From Fidelibacterota bacterium (GTDB taxonomy: Bacteria > Fidelibacterota > Fidelibacteria > Fidelibacterales > DSDE01): a stretch of DNA of 11,394 nucleotides. The stretch lies in contig DSDE01000514.1 of the NCBI GenBank assembly GCA_011049095.1, forward strand, positions 1 to 11,394, written 5' to 3'. This document shows positions 7,807 to 11,394 of the stretch, piece after piece (position 1 is the first letter of the stretch; each line of letters opens with the position of its first letter). A program made the position numbers and the translations under genes. The notes beneath the pieces are model-generated. The model saw only the letters and a program-made list of their open reading frames with translations, was not told the DNA's origin and made no database searches.

Positions 7807-8676
7807 ATGGGCAATAAAAGCATTTTTGCTCATCATAGAATCAAAGATAGCAAAACATTTTTTTTGTGGAATCTATGGATATTTCTGATCATTGCCTCAT
7901 TTGGCGCTTGCGAAAATGACAAGCTCGTACCACCGGAAAAAATTGATCTTGCCGATACAATTGCCACACCGGAAGGATACAAGTTGATCTGGAATGATGA
8001 ATTTGAAAACGAAGGCCTGCCTGACAGCAGCAAATGGATTTTTGAGCACGGGCCTAACTGGTATAATAACGAATTGCAATATTACACCAACAGGCGATCT
8101 GAAAACTGTCGTGTTCGCAGTGGAAATCTGATAATTGAAGCTATTCCCGAAATATATGATAACCGGAACTATACTTCAGCTCGGATCAATTCTGTTGAAG
8201 GCTGGCGCTATGGTTTTTTTGAGATTTCTGCCAGGCTTCCAAGAGGAGTGGCGCTTTGGCCGGCGATATGGCTATATCCAGATGAAGACAGTTATGGCGG
8301 CTGGCCCAAAAGTGGGGAGATTGATATTATGGAAAATTGGAGCTGGGCGCCGGAACAGATTTATGGGACAATTCACACTGAGGCTTATAACCACATACAG
8401 GGGACACAGATTGGAAAGCATATTCAGCTTGTTGAGCCCTGGAATAATTTTTATCGCTATCAGTTGGAATGGCAACCTGGTATCTTAAACTGCTTTGTTG
8501 ATGATTCTCTCTTTTTTAGTTTTGAAAATGAGGGTACTGTGCAAACCTGGCCATTTGATCACTTTTTTCACTTTATTCTCAATGTTGCGGTAGAGCAATA
8601 TGCTCCGGGTAATGAATCAAGCTGGGTTAAAAGAACTATGGAGGTTGATTATGTCAGAGTTTTTCAGAAAGAATAA
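7807..8676 (+). CDS. Glycoside hydrolase family 16 beta-glucanase-like lipoprotein
   Basis: Retaining beta-glycanase of family GH16, probably acting on beta-1,3 (laminarin-type) or mixed-linkage glucans outside the inner membrane. The catalytic motif is GEIDIMEN, with E171 as nucleophile, D173 assisting and E176 as acid/base (numbered from ATG 7807, 289 aa). Other family stretches are LIWNDEF near the N terminus, NNELQYYT, RVRSGNLIIEA and GFFEISARLPRG. A hydrophobic segment at residues ~18-34 ends in FGAC (C35), an imperfect lipobox followed by ENDK, so a lipid-anchored form is likely. ATG 7807 is chosen because of the AAGGAG before it; an in-frame ATG at 7774 would add 11 residues. The C-terminal segment reads NVAVEQYAPG instead of the common AVGGxW form. 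Its 3' end overlaps the lipocalin gene by 26 nt. Exact substrate is not predictable from this alone. Confidence 0.9.
   Translation: MGNKSIFAHHRIKDSKTFFLWNLWIFLIIASFGACENDKLVPPEKIDLADTIATPEGYKLIWNDEFENEGLPDSSKWIFEHGPNWYNNELQYYTNRRSENCRVRSGNLIIEAIPEIYDNRNYTSARINSVEGWRYGFFEISARLPRGVALWPAIWLYPDEDSYGGWPKSGEIDIMENWSWAPEQIYGTIHTEAYNHIQGTQIGKHIQLVEPWNNFYRYQLEWQPGILNCFVDDSLFFSFENEGTVQTWPFDHFFHFILNVAVEQYAPGNESSWVKRTMEVDYVRVFQKE
8640..8644 (+). promoter_or_regulatory. Ribosome binding site of the lipocalin gene, inside the GH16 gene
   Basis: GGAGG lies 6 nt before ATG 8651 and within the last codons of the GH16 gene. It supports the longer lipocalin start and suggests translational coupling with GH16. 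Confidence 0.65.
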
Positions 8677-9229
8677 TTGCATATTGATTTGCGCTTATCC
8701 GAAAGTCGTTTTATTACTCGTGTTAATTGGAGGTGTCGAGATGAGTTTTTCTGCCGAACAGACTACAGTAGAGCGGGTGGATTTAGTGCAATATACTGGG
8801 CTCTGGTATGAATTTGCCCGACTTCCCAACAGCTTTCAGAAAAAATGTGCCCATTCTACAACGGCTAACTATGAGTTGCGCCCCGATGGAAAAATAGATG
8901 TATTGAACCGATGTAAAAAAGCCGACGGAAAGGTGGCGGTAGCAAAAGGAATTGCCCGGAGACCCGACAACAATAAACAGGGAAAACTGCAGGTCAGCTT
9001 TGTCGCGTTTTTTGGTTGGCGCCTTTTCTGGGGTGACTATTGGATTATCGGTCTGGCTGATGATTATCGCTATGCTATCGTTGGCTCCCCTTCGAAAAAA
9101 TATCTATGGGTACTGTCCAGGGAACCGAACCTTAATTCTTCAGATTGGCAACACATTCAATCAATTCTTGAGAAATATAAGTATCCTGTAGAAAAACTCA
9201 TTGTAAGTGGTAAAATCTCTAAAATTTAA
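8651..9229 (+). CDS. Blc-type bacterial lipocalin, probably exported
   Basis: Small-ligand-binding beta-barrel protein (192 aa) of the Blc/apolipoprotein D-like group; family members bind lipids such as lysophospholipids at the cell envelope. The lipocalin signature GLWYEFARLP (G50, W52) opens the barrel. LQVSF, the DYWIIGLADDYRYAIVG stretch and YLWVLSREP match the conserved strands of E. coli Blc. C66 and C88 could form a disulfide, as in many bacterial relatives, which fits an exported protein. From ATG 8651 there is a hydrophobic segment (residues ~19-29) ending near SFSA-EQ, read as a signal peptide; no lipobox cysteine is seen at its end. A second in-frame ATG at 8741, with its own GGAGGT, would give a 162-aa form without the signal. 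The first start overlaps GH16 by 26 nt. Confidence 0.9.
   Translation: MSEFFRKNNCILICAYPKVVLLLVLIGGVEMSFSAEQTTVERVDLVQYTGLWYEFARLPNSFQKKCAHSTTANYELRPDGKIDVLNRCKKADGKVAVAKGIARRPDNNKQGKLQVSFVAFFGWRLFWGDYWIIGLADDYRYAIVGSPSKKYLWVLSREPNLNSSDWQHIQSILEKYKYPVEKLIVSGKISKI
8729..8734 (+). promoter_or_regulatory. Possible internal ribosome binding site for a short lipocalin form
   Basis: GGAGGT lies 6 nt before the in-frame ATG 8741. It could start a leaderless (cytoplasmic) lipocalin, or could simply be the Gly-Gly codons of the signal peptide. Confidence 0.3.
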
Positions 9230-9316
9230 ACTCTTGCGATTTAGTCACAACAAAGCGCCAGAGAATCTCTAGTTTGATAGTGATATCGCTGGCCCGGGAA
9301 AAGAGTAGCTTTATCA

Positions 9317-9345
9317 TTGTACACTTGCATAAAAAAGCTTAAATT
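9317..9345 (+). promoter_or_regulatory. Weak candidate promoter ahead of the YbgF-like gene
   Basis: In the 154-nt gap 9230-9383, TTGTAC (9317-9322) and TAAATT (9340-9345) are 17 nt apart. They match sigma-70 hexamers at 3/6 and 4/6 positions, so this is only suggestive. The gap is the largest in the window, and a promoter here would be expected. Short inverted repeats such as AGAGA-A-TCTCT (9260-9270) are also present, with no clear role. Confidence 0.22.
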
Positions 9346-9383
9346 AATGCGGTGGAAAGTAGTATGTAAATAAAGGGTTTATT

Positions 9384-10232
9384 ATGAAGACAACAAAAAT
9401 GATGATCAGTGTGGCAGTAATTTTAGGAATGCTGTCGGCTTGCGGTTCCAGTGGTCCCATCGTTGATGAAGTTGCCAGAGAGGAGACAGCCAGTCTCAGG
9501 GCCACTATTGACAGGATGCAGTCTGACCTGAAGAGTGTAAAAGATCAGGCGCTAGCGCCAGCTCAGGATGCTGCGAGCCAGGACCTTGTTAGCGCTATGG
9601 GGAAAGAATTAGACGCTTTGCAAGATGATCTGCGACGGGTTCAGTCAGCTATTCGCAGTCTGGAAGAAAAAGTAGCTGTCATTGAGCAGGAAGCACCATT
9701 GGTAAACGCTGCTAACAAACAGATTCTTGATGATATTCAGTTAATTAAGAGCCAGATTAAACAGTTGAACAATAAGCTGACACAGACCGATGCTGCTCCG
9801 GCTGCTGAGCCTTCTGCACCGCCTGCCCCTGCCGCTGCCGGCAAGAAAAGAAACGCCACAGAATATCGCAATGATTACATCAATTCTCTTAGTGATTTTC
9901 AAAATGGCCGCTACGAAGATGCCCGGAAAGTATTTGTTGATCTCATCGAATCAAACCCTGAACATAGTTTAGCAGACAATGCACAATATTGGATTGGGGA
10001 AACTTATTATGCACAGGGCAACTACCAGAGAGCTATTATCGAATTTGAAAAAGTTTTTACATTTACGGATAAAGGCAAGTGGGATGACTCCCAGTTTAAA
10101 TTGGGTTTATGCTATCGAAAACTTGGTGATGATGAAAAAGCTGCCGACGAATTACAGAGATTGATTAAATATTACCCTTACAGCGAATATATTAATCAGG
10201 CAAATGTCATCTTAAAAAATATTGGGAAATAA
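9384..10232 (+). CDS. YbgF/CpoB-like lipoprotein with coiled coil and TPR repeats
   Basis: Periplasm-facing envelope protein of 282 residues. An N-terminal signal ends in the lipobox LSAC (C20), so it is probably lipid-anchored. Residues ~31-134 are strongly heptad-like, predicting a coiled coil. An Ala/Pro-rich linker follows at ~136-155, and three TPR-like repeats fill ~160-279 (motifs such as FQNGRYEDARKVF, YYAQGNYQRAIIEFEKV, CYRKLGDDEKAADELQ). This coiled coil-linker-TPR order is that of YbgF/CpoB, which works with Tol-Pal and peptidoglycan synthesis in E. coli. BamD-like TPR lipoproteins are related, but lack the coiled coil. No tol or pal gene lies in the window, so a Tol-Pal role is inferred by architecture only. 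The start has AAGGG at 9373-9377, 6 nt upstream. The next gene begins 2 nt after its stop, suggesting an operon. Confidence 0.85.
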   Translation: MKTTKMMISVAVILGMLSACGSSGPIVDEVAREETASLRATIDRMQSDLKSVKDQALAPAQDAASQDLVSAMGKELDALQDDLRRVQSAIRSLEEKVAVIEQEAPLVNAANKQILDDIQLIKSQIKQLNNKLTQTDAAPAAEPSAPPAPAAAGKKRNATEYRNDYINSLSDFQNGRYEDARKVFVDLIESNPEHSLADNAQYWIGETYYAQGNYQRAIIEFEKVFTFTDKGKWDDSQFKLGLCYRKLGDDEKAADELQRLIKYYPYSEYINQANVILKNIGK

Positions 10233-10234
10233 TT

Positions 10235-11122
10235 ATGAATACGTTAAAGATTTACGGTGTTACGACACGTATTTCTCCCTTTACCAGCAATGGGTTGCTT
10301 GATTGTTTCCTGCAAAATGTATCAAGAGTGTTTAATGATAATAAAATTGATATAAGGATGCTGATGCCAAAATATGGTCACATCAGCGACCGTAAATATA
10401 TTTTAAGGGAAGTGATTCGTCTCAGAGAGATACCTGTTCCAATTGGAAATGATGAAGAGCTGATGCCTTCTGTAAAATCGGCCTTTATTCCCGATACCAA
10501 AGTACAGGTCTATTTTTTGGTTTTTCCAGACCAGACACCTGAAAACAAGGTGACCCTTAATTTTGACTACGAGGGAAGCAACAGAAATTATTATGAAACT
10601 TGTATGGCGCTGCTGAATCTTGTGGGAATTGAAACGCTGAGGCATCTGTATTGGCAGCCAGACCTGGTTTTTGTTACAAATTGGCAGTTGTCACTGCTGC
10701 CTTTCCTGCTCAATGAAAAATATTCAAAGGACCCTTGGTTTGAAGGAACACGCCCTGTGTTGATTCTATCTGCAGATGAACCATTTCAAACTTTTGACAG
10801 AGAGATATTAGATGGCTATGGCATAAAATCTGAAAATCACAATCTGTGTGATCCCATCGATTATTTCTGCCTGGCACTGGAAAATTCTGTTGGCATTATC
10901 CTTTTAGAAAACAGCGAAGATAATAAAATTGCCTCTTATCTTGAAGATTCTCGTGTTGCAAAGATACTGGAAGCAAAGGGGGAACAATTTATGAAAATTA
11001 AAATTGAAGCTCCTCATGCTGAGCCAAAAGACGAAGAGCCAAAGGATGCTGCCCCCAAGGATGCAATTGATTACTGGGGTGCTATCGCAACAGACGTTTA
11101 CGGTTTTCTCAGTAATCTCTAG
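10235..11122 (+). CDS. Stand-alone glycogen/starch synthase N-terminal-domain-like protein, likely non-catalytic
   Basis: A 295-residue protein resembling only the N-terminal Rossmann domain of GT5 glycogen synthases. Recognisable pieces are TTRISPFTSNGLL at the N terminus (where synthases have APFAKVGGL), IRMLMPKYGH at 40-49, and the PDLVFVTNWQLSLLPFLL region at 142-159 (PDIVHAHDWH in true enzymes). The ADP-glucose-binding Lys-x-Gly-Gly is replaced by TSNG, the HDWH histidine region reads TNWQ, and the second GT domain is absent. It therefore should not make glycogen by the usual mechanism. The tail carries three EPKDE-type five-residue repeats (263-277) and ends in an aromatic-rich stretch. 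Short proteins of this kind occur in FCB-group bacteria, often near a lipoprotein gene, as seen here. It starts 2 nt after the YbgF-like stop. Its role is unknown; sensing or binding of a sugar nucleotide or glucan is one guess. Confidence 0.78.
   Translation: MNTLKIYGVTTRISPFTSNGLLDCFLQNVSRVFNDNKIDIRMLMPKYGHISDRKYILREVIRLREIPVPIGNDEELMPSVKSAFIPDTKVQVYFLVFPDQTPENKVTLNFDYEGSNRNYYETCMALLNLVGIETLRHLYWQPDLVFVTNWQLSLLPFLLNEKYSKDPWFEGTRPVLILSADEPFQTFDREILDGYGIKSENHNLCDPIDYFCLALENSVGIILLENSEDNKIASYLEDSRVAKILEAKGEQFMKIKIEAPHAEPKDEEPKDAAPKDAIDYWGAIATDVYGFLSNL
11021..11065 (+). repeat. Three tandem 15-nt repeats coding for EPKDE / EPKDA / APKDA
   Basis: Three imperfect in-frame 15-nt units (11021-11035, 11036-11050, 11051-11065) encode a charged Pro-Lys-Asp linker near the C terminus of the glycogen-synthase-like protein. 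The first two units differ at only a few bases, suggesting recent duplication; the unit count could vary between strains. Confidence 0.7.
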
Positions 11123-11193
11123 CTTGGAACAAGATAAATGGAAAAATATGAAATCCCGTGGCAAACCTGCCGGGTAAAGAAAAACGGAGCTTT

Positions 11194-11394
11194 GTGAAAA
11201 AGTTAATTGCATTTTTTGGTCTTTTGCTCGTACTGCTCGCTTGTGAATATCAGCCGCCTGTTTATTCTGATGGACCTGGCATAGGTAATCTCTATCAATT
11301 GAATTTATTGCAAAGTGAAACGGAGCTAATTAGCAGCACAGGTCTTGATTCTGCCCTCGTGAGCGGCGCTCAGCATAGATTGAATAAATTAGGT
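11194..11394 (+). CDS. Putative lipoprotein, 3' end missing
   Basis: The first 67 codons of a gene that runs off the window. The product begins with a short positively charged start and a hydrophobic stretch ending in LLAC (C17), a good lipoprotein signal; the mature part starts CEYQPP. The GTG at 11194 is preferred because the signal peptide then has normal length and GGAG (11186-11189) lies 4 nt upstream. A GTG at 11158 in the same frame would add 12 residues. The visible mature part has no motif I can name. Position directly after the glycogen-synthase-like gene resembles the arrangement with DUF4270 lipoproteins that I recall from Bacteroidota, but the visible residues are too few to assign that family. 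Gap to the previous gene is 71 nt. Confidence 0.7.
   Translation, partial: MKKLIAFFGLLLVLLACEYQPPVYSDGPGIGNLYQLNLLQSETELISSTGLDSALVSGAQHRLNKLG

Noticed and set aside
8135..8488. 117-codon + strand open frame within the GH16 gene
   Set aside because: It is a second frame inside a gene with clear GH16 catalytic motifs, has no ribosome site, and shows no family resemblance.
11155..11174. Small hairpin (CCC...GGG with a bulge) before the last lipoprotein gene, as a terminator
   Set aside because: The stem is short and bulged, and is followed by an A-rich rather than T-rich stretch.
1..11394. CRISPR array, tRNA or rRNA gene, transposase, attachment site or defence system
   Set aside because: No regularly spaced repeats, no cloverleaf or rRNA-like stretch, and no transposase, integrase or nuclease-effector motifs were seen on reading the window; the only nuclease is the repair enzyme endonuclease IV.

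Overview
This 11.4 kb window comes from a Gram-negative bacterium of moderate G+C content. All genes lie on the + strand and are tightly packed, with a few 3-26 nt overlaps. Outer-envelope proteins (a Blc-type lipocalin, a YbgF/CpoB-like coiled-coil TPR lipoprotein and two other putative lipoproteins) indicate a diderm cell. Two enzyme systems that normally carry oxygen-sensitive Fe-S clusters (2-oxoacid:ferredoxin oxidoreductase and class I fumarase) suggest an anaerobic or microaerophilic lifestyle. Strong AGGAGG-like ribosome sites and GTG/TTG starts argue against a typical Bacteroidota genome. The stand-alone glycogen-synthase-like gene followed by a lipoprotein gene recalls FCB-group genomes (for example Calditrichota or related candidate phyla). 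That placement is inference only.

Region 1 (1-4660): the C-terminal ~640 residues of a Lon-family AAA+ protease cut by the window edge, then, 29 nt downstream, korA (fused gamma-alpha subunit) and korB, which overlap by 4 nt. A perfect 8-bp stem-loop follows korB.

Region 2 (4677-7014): a two-subunit class I fumarate hydratase (alpha and beta genes overlapping by 8 nt), then endonuclease IV (nfo), in which all nine metal-ligand residues sit at exactly the E. coli positions.

Region 3 (7011-7768): a short-chain dehydrogenase/reductase (FabG-like) gene broken by a -1 frameshift and an in-frame TGA. It also has substitutions at usually conserved sites, so it looks like a decaying pseudogene.

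Region 4 (7807-9229): a GH16 beta-glucanase-like lipoprotein overlapping a secreted lipocalin by 26 nt. The lipocalin has two possible starts, each with a good ribosome site.

Region 5 (9230-11394): the only sizeable intergenic gap (154 nt), then a YbgF-like TPR lipoprotein, a glycogen-synthase N-terminal-domain protein without its catalytic motifs or C-terminal domain, and the first 67 codons of another lipoprotein running off the window.

Functionally, Kor and fumarase belong together in (reductive or oxidative) TCA-cycle carbon flow. The second half is mostly envelope proteins. I see no clear defence system, mobile element, CRISPR array or RNA gene. The most interesting items are the non-canonical glycogen-synthase-like protein with its lipoprotein neighbour, and the doubly broken dehydrogenase.
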